Assembly: GCA_034931985.1 (NCBI GenBank)
Contig: JAYGHB010000003.1
Coordinates: 1-64,000, forward strand
Length of the DNA stretch: 64,000 nucleotides
DNA from: Halotia wernerae
GTDB taxonomy: Bacteria > Cyanobacteriota > Cyanobacteriia > Cyanobacteriales > Nostocaceae
Direction: 5' to 3'
Part shown: positions 37,431-46,502 of the stretch, piece by piece
How the letters are laid out: each line of letters starts with the position of its first letter
How positions within the stretch are numbered: the stretch's first letter is position 1
Notes under the pieces: generated by a model
What the model was told of the DNA's origin: nothing
Database searches by the model: none
The model's input: the letters and a program-made list of their open reading frames with translations, nothing else
Translations under genes and position numbers: made by a program

Positions 37431-37576
37431 AGTTTTAAAATGTATTATTTTTAATCGATATTAATTGCTATTTAATTAAAATGGAAACAGAAAAGATTTT
37501 TTCTTAAGACTTTTAATCTATTCCAAACCTTCCCCCTCATCCGCTAACTTAAAGATAGTCCGTTAGGAATGCGCTG

Positions 37577-38308
37577 ATGTATCAAACAGACCCTCCTCGC
37601 CCTGCTAAAGAAGCCCTGCCTACCATGTATGATCTTCCCAGTGAAAACCCTGAGGAACCTGGCTTGCCTGATCAGTTTCATCTTTGGCAACCCCGCTTAC
37701 TGGAAGAAACATTTTTTCCACCCAACTATCGACCAGAGCAGGTATTTGTTGCCAGTGACTTAAACCTCTATTATGACCCTCACCACCCACTGTGGTATAA
37801 ACGCCCAGACTGGTTTGCGGCGGTGGGTGTATCTCGCCTTTATGAACAACGAGATTTGCGTCTGAGTTATGTCGTTTGGCAAGAAGGTGTCGCTCCCTTC
37901 GTTATGGTAGAGTTGCTGTCTCCTGGGACGGAAAAAGAAGACTTGGGGCAAACTCTACGGGAAGTTAATCAGCCCCCAACGAAATGGGAAGTTTATGAAC
38001 AAATTTTGCGAGTTCCATACTACATTGTATTTAATCGCTACACTGACAAATTACAAGCTTTCCAATTAGTTGCAGACCGTTACAGTGATTTGAATCTGAT
38101 TACACCACGAATATGGATGCCCAGTCTGCAACTAGGATTAGGACTTTGGCAAGGTTCTTACCAAGGGATTGAGCGATTGTGGTTGCGCTGGTACGATGCA
38201 GATGGAAATTGGGTTCCTACTCCAGTAGAACGGGAAAGCCGACGGGCTGAGGAATTAGCGGCAAAACTACGAGAATTGGGCGTTGAGCCAAACTATAGCA
38301 GGGGATAG
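37577..38308 (+). CDS. Uma2 family (DUF820) nuclease-like protein
   Basis: 243 residues. A Uma2/DUF820 protein with the PD-(D/E)xK-like layout: PDWFAAVGV at about 75, then FVMVELLSPGTEKEDLG (Glu ... Lys). These proteins are very abundant in cyanobacteria and their function is uncertain, though a nuclease fold is predicted. The C-terminus has a WYDADGNWVPTPVERE segment and a basic helical tail. Divergent from rfbB; a 15-residue HTH is not present. Confidence 0.88.
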   Translation: MYQTDPPRPAKEALPTMYDLPSENPEEPGLPDQFHLWQPRLLEETFFPPNYRPEQVFVASDLNLYYDPHHPLWYKRPDWFAAVGVSRLYEQRDLRLSYVVWQEGVAPFVMVELLSPGTEKEDLGQTLREVNQPPTKWEVYEQILRVPYYIVFNRYTDKLQAFQLVADRYSDLNLITPRIWMPSLQLGLGLWQGSYQGIERLWLRWYDADGNWVPTPVERESRRAEELAAKLRELGVEPNYSRG

Positions 38309-38420
38309 GTGACAGGGGACAGGGAACAGATTTGACCCTAGTCCTTTGGTGTCCGGGTCGTATGATCAGTTTATGTCCTAAACTACCTGGCGATCGCTAT
38401 AATTCGTATTTAGATCAGCT

Positions 38421-39359
38421 CTAAACAGCTTTTAAAATCTCCTCATCCATAGAAAAATCTACCTCAGCTTTATCCCGCCCAGTTGTTAAATAATCATTTT
38501 CCAATGCATCATTAAGCCCATAAATTAAATCATATTCAGGTTGCCAACTCAATTGTATTTGAGCCTTATTCACCGAGGCAAAGAAATGCTGCACTCGCAT
38601 GGGAAAAGCTTTGCGTTTACCAAAATCAAATTTTTTCGGGTCGTAGTTAACAATTTTTACAGCATCGGGTGATTTGCCAGCAGCTACAGCACAAGCACGA
38701 GCTAAACCATTGAAAGTGACATAGCGATCGCCGGAAATATTGTAAATTTGTTTGATCGCCTGTTGATTGCCTAAAACTTGAGTCATTGCTTTAGCTAAAT
38801 CTTTGACGTGACCTAGCTGAGTAATATGCAACCCGTTACCAGGAATAGGAATTGGGCGATCGCGTACAATTCTGTCAAAAAACCAGCTTTCTAAGTCATT
38901 ATAATTACGCGGCCCGTAAATATACGTTGGGCGAATCGAAGTAAAAGGCAAGCCTTGTTCGTTCAAGTAAGCTTCTGTTTCATGCTTACCCTTGTGGCGA
39001 CTTTGAGGATCTACTGCATCACCTTCGATGTGGGGCATTTGGTCAGATTTGAGATACACTCCTGCAGAACTCATGTAAATAAAGTGTTGCACACGGTCTT
39101 GAAAAATTTCTGCGAGTGGCTGAGTATCTGTTAATTCTCGTCCATTGTTGTCGAAAATAGCATCAAAATTTTCTGAAGATAATTTTTCCTTTAGCTGGGT
39201 AGGGTCAGTGCGATCGCCTATAATTTGTCCTACCCCCTGTAAAGAAGGTGTAGGACGATTACCACGATTGAACAGCACTACCTCATGTCCTTTATCCACC
39301 AGCAGTTGCGTCAGGTAAACACCAATGAATCTAGTACCACCCATAATTAAAACTCGCAT
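38421..39359 (-). CDS. CSP41-like NAD-dependent epimerase/dehydratase family protein
   Basis: About 312 residues in the short-chain dehydrogenase fold. The Rossmann motif MGGTRFIGVYL is followed by LFNRGNRP, SSAGVYLK and GPRNYND. The C-terminal KKFDFGKRKAFPMRVQHFFASV matches the chloroplast CSP41b group, RNA-binding stem-loop proteins derived from sugar epimerases. An RNA-related or sugar-nucleotide role is possible; the catalytic Tyr-x3-Lys is not evident. Starts at ATG 39359. Confidence 0.82.
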   Translation of the reverse strand: MRVLIMGGTRFIGVYLTQLLVDKGHEVVLFNRGNRPTPSLQGVGQIIGDRTDPTQLKEKLSSENFDAIFDNNGRELTDTQPLAEIFQDRVQHFIYMSSAGVYLKSDQMPHIEGDAVDPQSRHKGKHETEAYLNEQGLPFTSIRPTYIYGPRNYNDLESWFFDRIVRDRPIPIPGNGLHITQLGHVKDLAKAMTQVLGNQQAIKQIYNISGDRYVTFNGLARACAVAAGKSPDAVKIVNYDPKKFDFGKRKAFPMRVQHFFASVNKAQIQLSWQPEYDLIYGLNDALENDYLTTGRDKAEVDFSMDEEILKAV

Positions 39360-39638
39360 AAATTCCCAATTCCTATTTTCAGTTTTTGTCAACAGACCAA
39401 GGACGAGGGGCTAGGGAGCAGGGGAAGCAGGGGGAGATGAAGAAAATAATAATTATCCATGCTCCATGCCCTATGCCCAATCTGAGGTTATCAGGTTGCA
39501 GCATCCCTCTGGAACCTCTGGGAAAAGAATTACGTCTTAGGCTTAACCTGGGGCGCTTCCCGTTCGTTGATTGCAAAGGGAAACTTTTCAGTTAACCTCA
39601 CACTGTCTTACGTATTTTCTACCTCATTAAAGTTAGCT

Positions 39639-40796
39639 GTGCCCTTGAAATATGCTCTGGTTCATGAGTGGCTGACACCTAAGGCCACTGGAGGTTCAGA
39701 ACTAGTTGTACAAGAAATTCTGAATCATGTTGATGCCGATTTATATGCGCTGATTGACTTTGAATCCAGCAACTGTGAAAGTTATTTATATCAACGTCAG
39801 ATTGGCACAACATTTCTCCAACACTTGCCTAATGTCCGTAATGGTGTCCAAAAATATCTACCTTTATTGCCGCTGGCGATTGAACAACTAGATTTGCGGC
39901 AATATGACATCATTTTGTCTTCATCCCACGCTGTAGCTAAAGGAGTCTTGACTACTCCAGAACAGTTGCATATTTGTTACTGTCACAGCCCCATGCGCTA
40001 TGCCTGGGATTTAACCTTTGATTATCTACGCCAGAGCAAACTAGGAAATGGTGTAGCTGGATGGGTAACTCGATATTTGCTGCATCGTTTGCGTCAGTGG
40101 GATGTGTTGAGCGCAAATCGTGTTGATTACTTTATTGCTAATTCGCACCATACAGCTCGTCGCATTTGGCGCTGCTATCGACGAGAAGCAACAGTTATTT
40201 ATCCGCCAGTGAATATTGAGGCATTTCCTTTTTTTCCTCAAAAGGAGGATTTTTACCTGACAGTTTCCCGGTTAGTGAGTTATAAGCAGGTATCTCTAAT
40301 TGTCAGAGCTTTCAATCAATTGCAACGGCCATTGGTGATTATTGGTACAGGAGGGGAAATGAAAAAGATTCGTGAGATAGCCAACTCTAACATCCAAATA
40401 CTGGGATGGCAGCCTGATGATGTGGTAAAAAAATATATGGCCAGAGCTAGGGCATTTGTGTATGCAGCTTGTGAAGATTTTGGCATTGCCTTAGTGGAAG
40501 CACAAGCTTGTGGTACTCCAGTGATTGCTTATGGTGCAGGGGGCGCTTTAGAAACCGTGCGAGATTTGCGCTCTAATGTAAATACAGGCACAGGGACAGG
40601 CATCTTTTTCAAGATGCAAACAGAAGCAGCTTTAGTGGAGGCAGTAGAAAAATTTGAAATATATCAAAGTTCGATTAATCCTGAATATTTGCGATCGCAC
40701 GCCGCCCAGTTTTCGCCGCAAATCTTTGCACAGCGCTATCTGGACTTGATAAACAATTGCCAAGAGAAAAGATCATCACTTCCAGGAAGGTCTTGA
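39639..40796 (+). CDS. Glycosyltransferase family 4
   Basis: About 385 residues. KYALVHEWLTPKATGGSELVVQEIL opens the GT-B acceptor domain. SHAVAKGV and YCHSPMRYAWDL follow. The donor domain shows VSRLVSYKQVSLIVRAFNQL, GWQPDD, and CEDFGIALVEAQACGTPVI (EX7E glutamates). The start is unsure between GTG 39639 and TTG 39645; an upstream TTG (39567) lies in low-complexity sequence. Directed toward the sugar-transferase gene 104 bp on; both fit exopolysaccharide assembly. Confidence 0.88.
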   Translation: MPLKYALVHEWLTPKATGGSELVVQEILNHVDADLYALIDFESSNCESYLYQRQIGTTFLQHLPNVRNGVQKYLPLLPLAIEQLDLRQYDIILSSSHAVAKGVLTTPEQLHICYCHSPMRYAWDLTFDYLRQSKLGNGVAGWVTRYLLHRLRQWDVLSANRVDYFIANSHHTARRIWRCYRREATVIYPPVNIEAFPFFPQKEDFYLTVSRLVSYKQVSLIVRAFNQLQRPLVIIGTGGEMKKIREIANSNIQILGWQPDDVVKKYMARARAFVYAACEDFGIALVEAQACGTPVIAYGAGGALETVRDLRSNVNTGTGTGIFFKMQTEAALVEAVEKFEIYQSSINPEYLRSHAAQFSPQIFAQRYLDLINNCQEKRSSLPGRS

Positions 40797-40899
40797 CTTT
40801 TGTAATTGTTTTGTAGGCTTTTGGCAATTTCCCTCCAGAAGCACCTACTTTTGGCTTTAAGATTGGGACTATGTGTGGTGTGGATTATTAAGGAGTATG

Positions 40900-41658
40900 A
40901 TGACTGCCCAGAGCTCACTCCTCTCCGGCAAGCGAGGCCTACGGCAAGACGCTAGAACGTCTACGCGTACTTTCTTAAAGCGTGGTCAAAAAACAAAAAT
41001 GCCCAGAGTCAAACCCAAAGGTTTGTCTTTTCAGGGTTTAAACGGAGAGTTTGCCAAGCGACTGTTTGATATCACGTTTTCGCTGTTCGTGTTAATTTTG
41101 TTCTTCCCCGTCTACTTAATCTTGGCATTGCTAATTGCTTTCAGCTCAGAAGGCCCGATTTTTTATGTCCAAGAACGGGTGGGTAAAAACTACAGGCCGT
41201 TTAATTGCATTAAATTCCGAACAATGGTGAGCAATGCGGATGAAATTCTAGTGCAAATGATGGAAACATCACCCCAGTTGCGGCAAGAATTTGAGAGCAG
41301 TTTTAAGCTCAAACAAGACCCCCGCATTACAAAAATTGGTAGATTTTTACGAATTACTAGCTTGGACGAATTTCCCCAGTTCTGGAACGTTTTAAAAGGA
41401 GATATGAGCGTTGTCGGGCCGCGCCCTCTAGTAGCAGAAGAATTACCAAAATATGGTTGCCATATCGAGCATATTTTAAGGATTCGACCAGGAATAACTG
41501 GATTGTGGCAAGTTTCGGGACGTAATGACATTCCCTACCCCCGACGAGTCCAAATAGACTTACATTACGTCAAATTTAGGAATTTTTGGCTCGATTTATG
41601 GATCATGTTGAAAACGATTGATGTGGTTATTATCCCCAAAAATAACGGAGCGTATTAA
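40900..41658 (+). CDS. Polyisoprenyl-phosphate sugar-1-phosphate transferase
   Basis: 252 residues. Transfers the first sugar-1-phosphate to undecaprenyl phosphate to start a polysaccharide unit. It has one membrane/re-entrant helix, RLFDITFSLFVLILFFPVYL (about 55-80), then the WbaP/PglC-type core with GPIFYVQERVGKN, FKTMV-like CIKFRTMVSN, TSLDEFPQFWNVLKGDMSVVGPRP and RPGITGLWQVSGRN. The ATG at 40900 follows AAGGAG. Residues about 10-25 (GKRGLRQDARTST) are encoded by a palindromic dispersed repeat inserted in frame. Confidence 0.92.
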   Translation: MTAQSSLLSGKRGLRQDARTSTRTFLKRGQKTKMPRVKPKGLSFQGLNGEFAKRLFDITFSLFVLILFFPVYLILALLIAFSSEGPIFYVQERVGKNYRPFNCIKFRTMVSNADEILVQMMETSPQLRQEFESSFKLKQDPRITKIGRFLRITSLDEFPQFWNVLKGDMSVVGPRPLVAEELPKYGCHIEHILRIRPGITGLWQVSGRNDIPYPRRVQIDLHYVKFRNFWLDLWIMLKTIDVVIIPKNNGAY

Positions 41659-42183
41659 ACCACAACTCACCCTTATTATGTGGGGCAGCTTATGCCCCTA
41701 GTACCGCTACAGGGAAGTCAAAAGTTTTTATTGATAACTTTCGACTTATGATCGTATTGGCAGTTACTTTTGCCTCGCTGCGCTAAAGACAAATTAGCCC
41801 CAGAACATCCACACCATTTACCACTGGGAACTGAAAATATACAGACTTGTGCTGACAATTTACATATAAATTTTTGTCTGGACACAAATCGGATTTAGTT
41901 CATTTAGAATTTTTAGTTAATTCAGCCTTAACAAAAACTCAGGCTATATAAAGTTTTGGCAAAGACTAAAAAACTTTTACCAAATTCCTCAATAATCTAA
42001 TGTTGAGCTAGTCGTGGCTGATTTGTTGATGACTTTGTGATTGAGTATATTTATTTACGGAAAACTTCTGTACCCATTAATTAAGACCCGTAGGTTTCCC
42101 ATTAGGCAATTTAGCGATTAGCTGCTAGGTTATATCAACTGCACTGCGACTATTTCATCAAAAATAACAAGGGATAATTGAGC
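41659..42183. other. Spacer with a partial MITE-like end
   Basis: About 525 bp. At 41698 is CTAGTACCGCTACAGGGAAGTCAAAAG, the same left end as the element at 13667, but without a matching right end. The rest is non-coding, with AAGGGA supplying the gmd ribosome site at about 42168. Confidence 0.55.
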
Positions 42184-43263
42184 ATGACCCAAAACAAGCG
42201 AGCGTTGATTACTGGTATTACTGGTCAAGATGGTTCATACCTGAGTGAATTTTTGCTAGAGCAAGGTTATGAGGTTCATGGGATTATTCGCCGGACTTCT
42301 ACTTTCAACACAGACCGCATCGATCATATTTACGAAGATCCTCATAAAGAGGGAGTGCGGTTGCTGCTTCACTACGGTGACTTGACAGATGGTACAACGC
42401 TACGACGCATTTTAGAAGAAGTCCAGCCTACAGAAATTTACAACCTGGGCGCTCAATCCCACGTCAGAGTAAGCTTTGATTCACCGGAATATACTGTCGA
42501 TGCAGTAGGAATGGGAACCCTACGATTGCTAGAAGCAATTCGAGACTACCAAAGACGTACCGGTATTGAGGTGCGTTTCTACCAAGCAGGTTCTTCAGAA
42601 ATGTATGGTTTAGTGCAAGCAGTACCGCAAAGCGAAACAACGCCTTTCTATCCTCGTAGCCCTTATGCTTGTGCGAAAGTTTATGCCCACTGGCAAACAG
42701 TAAATTACCGTGAGTCTTACAATTTGTTTGCTTGCAATGGCATCCTTTTTAACCACGAATCACCACGGCGCGGTGAAACCTTTGTAACCCGCAAAATTAC
42801 TAGAGCAGTTGCCAGAATTATTGCTGGTAAACAAAAAACAATTTTTATGGGTAATCTTGATGCCAAACGTGATTGGGGCTACGCCAAGGATTACGTCAAA
42901 GCAATGTGGTTAATGTTGCAGAAAGACAAGCCAGACGATTACGTGATTGCTACTGGTGAAACCCACTCAGTCCGGGAATTTCTAGAGCTGGCATTTAGTT
43001 ATGTAAATCTCAATTGGCAAGATCATGTAGAATTCGATGATCGTTATCTCCGTCCGGCTGAAGTGGATTTGTTAATCGGCGATCCTACTAAAGCGCAGCA
43101 GAATTTGGGCTGGAAACCTTCAGTAACATTTAACGAGCTTGTAGCCCTGATGGTAGAAGCAGACCTACAGGCATTGGGTCACACTTTACCTAATGGAAAT
43201 GGTTCTTCCATACCTCGTGATATTGCTACTACTCGTCAAGAACTGGGCGCTCTCCACTTCTGA
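42184..43263 (+). CDS. gmd: GDP-mannose 4,6-dehydratase
   Basis: 359 residues. Converts GDP-D-mannose to GDP-4-keto-6-deoxymannose. N-terminal ALITGITGQDGSYLSEFLLE, then GIIRRTSTFNTDRIDHIYED, SSEMYGLVQAVPQSE (catalytic Thr/Glu region), and YACAKVYAHWQ (Tyr/Lys). Start is ATG 42184, with an AAGGGA site upstream; an in-frame TTG two codons earlier is not used. It is followed at 23 bp by fcl, so both are likely one operon for GDP-L-fucose. Confidence 0.96.
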   Translation: MTQNKRALITGITGQDGSYLSEFLLEQGYEVHGIIRRTSTFNTDRIDHIYEDPHKEGVRLLLHYGDLTDGTTLRRILEEVQPTEIYNLGAQSHVRVSFDSPEYTVDAVGMGTLRLLEAIRDYQRRTGIEVRFYQAGSSEMYGLVQAVPQSETTPFYPRSPYACAKVYAHWQTVNYRESYNLFACNGILFNHESPRRGETFVTRKITRAVARIIAGKQKTIFMGNLDAKRDWGYAKDYVKAMWLMLQKDKPDDYVIATGETHSVREFLELAFSYVNLNWQDHVEFDDRYLRPAEVDLLIGDPTKAQQNLGWKPSVTFNELVALMVEADLQALGHTLPNGNGSSIPRDIATTRQELGALHF

Positions 43264-43286
43264 TTTACACCACAGAGGATAAGAAA

Positions 43287-44237
43287 ATGACCGCCTTAGA
43301 ACTAACAAATAAACGGATTCTCGTCACTGGTGGGGCCGGTTTCCTGGGTCGTCAGGTCATAGTTCAGCTGTGTAAGGCTGGGGCTGACAGTGCGAAAATT
43401 ACAGTAACGCGATCGCGTGATTGTGATATCCGTGTTTGGGAAAATTGCCAGCGTGCAGTTGACCAGCAAGATATTATTATCCACCTAGCGGCTCACGTTG
43501 GCGGTATCGGTCTCAACCGCGAAAAACCAGCAGAGTTATTCTACGACAACTTGATCATGGGAACCCAGCTAATTCATGCTGCCCATCAAGCTGGAGTAGA
43601 AAAATTCGTTTGCGTTGGCACAATCTGCGCTTATCCCAAATTTACGCCAGTACCATTTAAAGAAGATGACCTGTGGAATGGTTATCCGGAGGAAACTAAC
43701 GCCCCCTACGGAATTGCCAAGAAAGCGCTGTTAGTCCAGTTGCAATCTTATCGTCAGCAGTATGGCTTTAATGGTATTTATCTGTTGCCAGTAAATTTAT
43801 ACGGCCCTGAAGATAACTTTGACACCAGAAGTTCCCACGTGATTCCAGCGTTAATTCGCAAAGTTCACGAAGCACAAATTCAAGGAGTAAAACAACTCCC
43901 TGTTTGGGGTGATGGTAGCCCTACCCGCGAGTTTTTGTATTCAGAAGATGCAGCGCGGGGAATTGTGATGGGTACTCAATTATACAATGACTCTGAACCA
44001 GTTAACTTGGGAACAGGTTATGAAATCTCCATTCGTGATTTAATTACCCTGATCTGTGAACTAATGGAGTTTGATGGTGAAATTGTTTGGGAAACTGACA
44101 AGCCAAATGGTCAACCCCGTAGATGTTTAGATACTGAACGCGCCAAGCAAGCTTTTAATTTCACTGCTCAGGTAAGCTTTGAGCAAGGGCTAAAGAATAC
44201 CATTGAGTGGTGGCGTAAAAATGCTGCTTCTATTTAG
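43287..44237 (+). CDS. fcl: GDP-L-fucose synthase
   Basis: 316 residues. Epimerises and reduces the gmd product to GDP-L-fucose. RILVTGGAGFLGRQVI at the N-terminus; HLAAHVGGIGLNREKPAEL; the VGTICAYPKFTPVPF Ser/Thr region; and APYGIAKKALLVQ with the catalytic Tyr-x3-Lys. Gly-Glu-Glu-rich ribosome region GAGGATAAG upstream. Gives the fucose donor for the polysaccharide cluster; followed by a strong hairpin at 44264. Confidence 0.96.
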   Translation: MTALELTNKRILVTGGAGFLGRQVIVQLCKAGADSAKITVTRSRDCDIRVWENCQRAVDQQDIIIHLAAHVGGIGLNREKPAELFYDNLIMGTQLIHAAHQAGVEKFVCVGTICAYPKFTPVPFKEDDLWNGYPEETNAPYGIAKKALLVQLQSYRQQYGFNGIYLLPVNLYGPEDNFDTRSSHVIPALIRKVHEAQIQGVKQLPVWGDGSPTREFLYSEDAARGIVMGTQLYNDSEPVNLGTGYEISIRDLITLICELMEFDGEIVWETDKPNGQPRRCLDTERAKQAFNFTAQVSFEQGLKNTIEWWRKNAASI

Positions 44238-44263
44238 TTTGTGAAGTTAATTTAGGCAGAATA

Positions 44264-44296
44264 TAACCACAAAGATACTAGGTATCTTTGTGGTTA
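44264..44296 (+). terminator. Hairpin terminator after fcl
   Basis: TAACCACAAAGATAC and GTATCTTTGTGGTTA make a perfect 15-bp stem with a 3-base loop, 27 bp after the fcl stop. It ends the gmd-fcl transcript by position; the following sequence is only moderately T-rich. Confidence 0.7.
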
Positions 44297-44541
44297 ATAG
44301 TTGATGTGATAACTCATTTGTGGTGATAACTGCAATCGCCTGTCCCCATAGGGTTAACAACAAACCTGGAATCCAGGGAGAAGAAACCAACGATCGCAAG
44401 TGCTGATATCGTGTTCGGGTAAAGACTTATCATTAAGACCGCAGGGGGCAGGGGGCAGGGGGAGAAAGAGTTTTCAGGTTTTTGCACAGATGCGGGATTC
44501 ATAACTAATAAGCCGGACATGATATGACTACGAATTTCTAA

Positions 44542-46212
44542 CTAATCCACAATTTGAATTTGATAACTGTAACCTTGCTCTGTTAAAAATAACTGCCGAT
44601 GACGAGCAAAATCTTCTTCACAAGTACGCAGAGACACCAAAGTATAAAAATGGGCTGGACGATTATCTGATTTCGGACGCAGCACTCTACCTAAACGCTG
44701 TGCTTCTTCTTGGCGAGAACCATATTTACCAGATACTTGAATGAGAATATCGGCATCTGGTAAGTCGATCGCAAAGTTACCCACCCTTGACAATACCAGC
44801 CCTGATAACTTGCCATTGCGAAAGTCTTGATAAAGTTGTTCTCGTTCTTTTTCGGGAGTTTTGCCAGTAATTAGCGGTAGTCCAGTCACTTTCGCAAGGT
44901 TATCTAACTGGGAAATAAACTCACCAATAATCAAGATGCGGTGTCCTGATTCTCGTTCTAACAAATCTTTAACTACTTGTACTTTGTAGGGATTTTCCGC
45001 AGCAACGCGGAACTGGTTACGCCTGGATGCTAAAGCATATTCCATTTGTCGTGCTTGATCTTGAGATACCCGAATTTCAGTACAACTAGCAGTAGCAATA
45101 AAACCTTCACCTTCCAATTCTCGCCAAGGCACATCATAACGTTTCGGCCCGATGAGAGCAAAAACATCGCCTTCTCTGCCATCTTCACGAATCAGAGTAG
45201 CGGTGAGTCCTAAACGTCTACGTGCTTGTAGTTCTGCGGTGATGCGAAAAACTGGAGCCGGAAGCAGGTGAACTTCATCGTAGATAATTAAACCCCAAGA
45301 ACGGGCGCTGAATAAGTCGAAGTGAGGAAAATCATCGTTGCGGCTATGGCGATAAGTGAGAATTTGATAAGTTGAAAGGGTGACTGGGCCTGTATTTTTG
45401 ACTTCACCACTATATTCAGCGATCGCATCTTCTGGTAAATCTGTTTTATCTAATAATTCTCGTCGCCATTGCCGCACAGAAGTTAAACTGGTGCTGAGAA
45501 TTAGTGTACTTTCTTGCACAGCTGCGATCGCAGCCATGCCGACAATAGTTTTACCAGCACCGCAAGGCAACACAATCACACCGCTACCACCTTGTACCCT
45601 TCCCGACTGGTAAAATGCTTCTGCTGCTTGGCGCTGATAATCCCGCAGCAAAAATTTTCCCTCTGTGCGTGTCACCTCGCGCAACTGCACCGCCAAAGCA
45701 TCACCTGTAACATAGCCTGCGATATCTTCAGCGGGATAACCAGCAGCTAGCAAGGCTTGTTTCAATAGTCCCCGCAAACTAGCCGCTACTAAAAAAGAAA
45801 CCTCAGAAAGTCTTTCACCTAGTAACGGTGCTATCTGTTTGTCTCGTGAGAGAAGTTCTGCCAAAGGGCGATCGCTCATCCGCAGCAGTAGACTATCTTC
45901 ATAACGCTCAATTACCGTCAGTCCATATCTTTGTCCTAAAGTTGCGATTTCTTGTGCTACCGCTGACGGGATGGGATATTTAGCATAGCTATGTAAAGCC
46001 TCAACCATTGCTACTACTTGCATCCCCGCTGCCCGTGCATTCCAAATACTCAGCGGTGTAATCTGGTAAGTGTGGATATGTTCAGGACTTTTGATCAGTT
46101 CTGTAAAGGGAGCGATCGCTTCTCGTGCTTTGGCGGCTGTGGGTGCATGAACTTCTAAAAGAATAGTGCGATCGCTTTGAACTATCAGCGCATTTTCAGG
46201 GATGTAGGACAT
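44542..46212 (-). CDS. XPB/Rad25-type DEAD/DEAH-box helicase
   Basis: 556 residues. The N-terminal ~190 residues resemble the XPB N-terminal damage-recognition-like region. Two RecA lobes follow: Walker A VLPCGAGKTIVGMAA, DEVH in IIYDEVHLLPA, TAT-like GLTATLIRED, and the C-lobe with LVLSRVGNFAIDLPDADI and EAQRLGRVLRPK (Arg finger motif VI). XPB unwinds DNA in eukaryotic repair and transcription; in bacteria a repair role is likely. A partner gene on the same strand lies 290 bp upstream. Confidence 0.93.
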   Translation of the reverse strand: MSYIPENALIVQSDRTILLEVHAPTAAKAREAIAPFTELIKSPEHIHTYQITPLSIWNARAAGMQVVAMVEALHSYAKYPIPSAVAQEIATLGQRYGLTVIERYEDSLLLRMSDRPLAELLSRDKQIAPLLGERLSEVSFLVAASLRGLLKQALLAAGYPAEDIAGYVTGDALAVQLREVTRTEGKFLLRDYQRQAAEAFYQSGRVQGGSGVIVLPCGAGKTIVGMAAIAAVQESTLILSTSLTSVRQWRRELLDKTDLPEDAIAEYSGEVKNTGPVTLSTYQILTYRHSRNDDFPHFDLFSARSWGLIIYDEVHLLPAPVFRITAELQARRRLGLTATLIREDGREGDVFALIGPKRYDVPWRELEGEGFIATASCTEIRVSQDQARQMEYALASRRNQFRVAAENPYKVQVVKDLLERESGHRILIIGEFISQLDNLAKVTGLPLITGKTPEKEREQLYQDFRNGKLSGLVLSRVGNFAIDLPDADILIQVSGKYGSRQEEAQRLGRVLRPKSDNRPAHFYTLVSLRTCEEDFARHRQLFLTEQGYSYQIQIVD

Positions 46213-46502
46213 TAGCTTTATCAGGTTTGTAGTGAGGACTTTAGTCCTCTCTGATTACTACGAAATTATTTCAATACTTTTACGTTCCTCTACGTTTCAA
46301 AATACTACTTTTTAAACGCAGAGGAGCGCAAGGGAAACGCAGCAAAAAGTTCTAAGGAGGGTTAGCCCGACCTAGGAAACTTTTCAAGACAAAGTGACGC
46401 AGAGTTTTGCCAAATTTAATTCGCTACGAATTAATGAAATGTTGTACTTAGTATAGTTTGATTTATTCTTGCCAACTTATTATTTCAGTCCAGTGTTTGT
46501 GA

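Noticed and set aside
41190..41531. Reverse 113-codon frame inside the sugar transferase gene
   Set aside because: A shadow of conserved WbaP-type motifs on the forward strand.
45380..45750. Forward frames opposite the XPB helicase
   Set aside because: Antisense to conserved helicase motifs; no features of their own.
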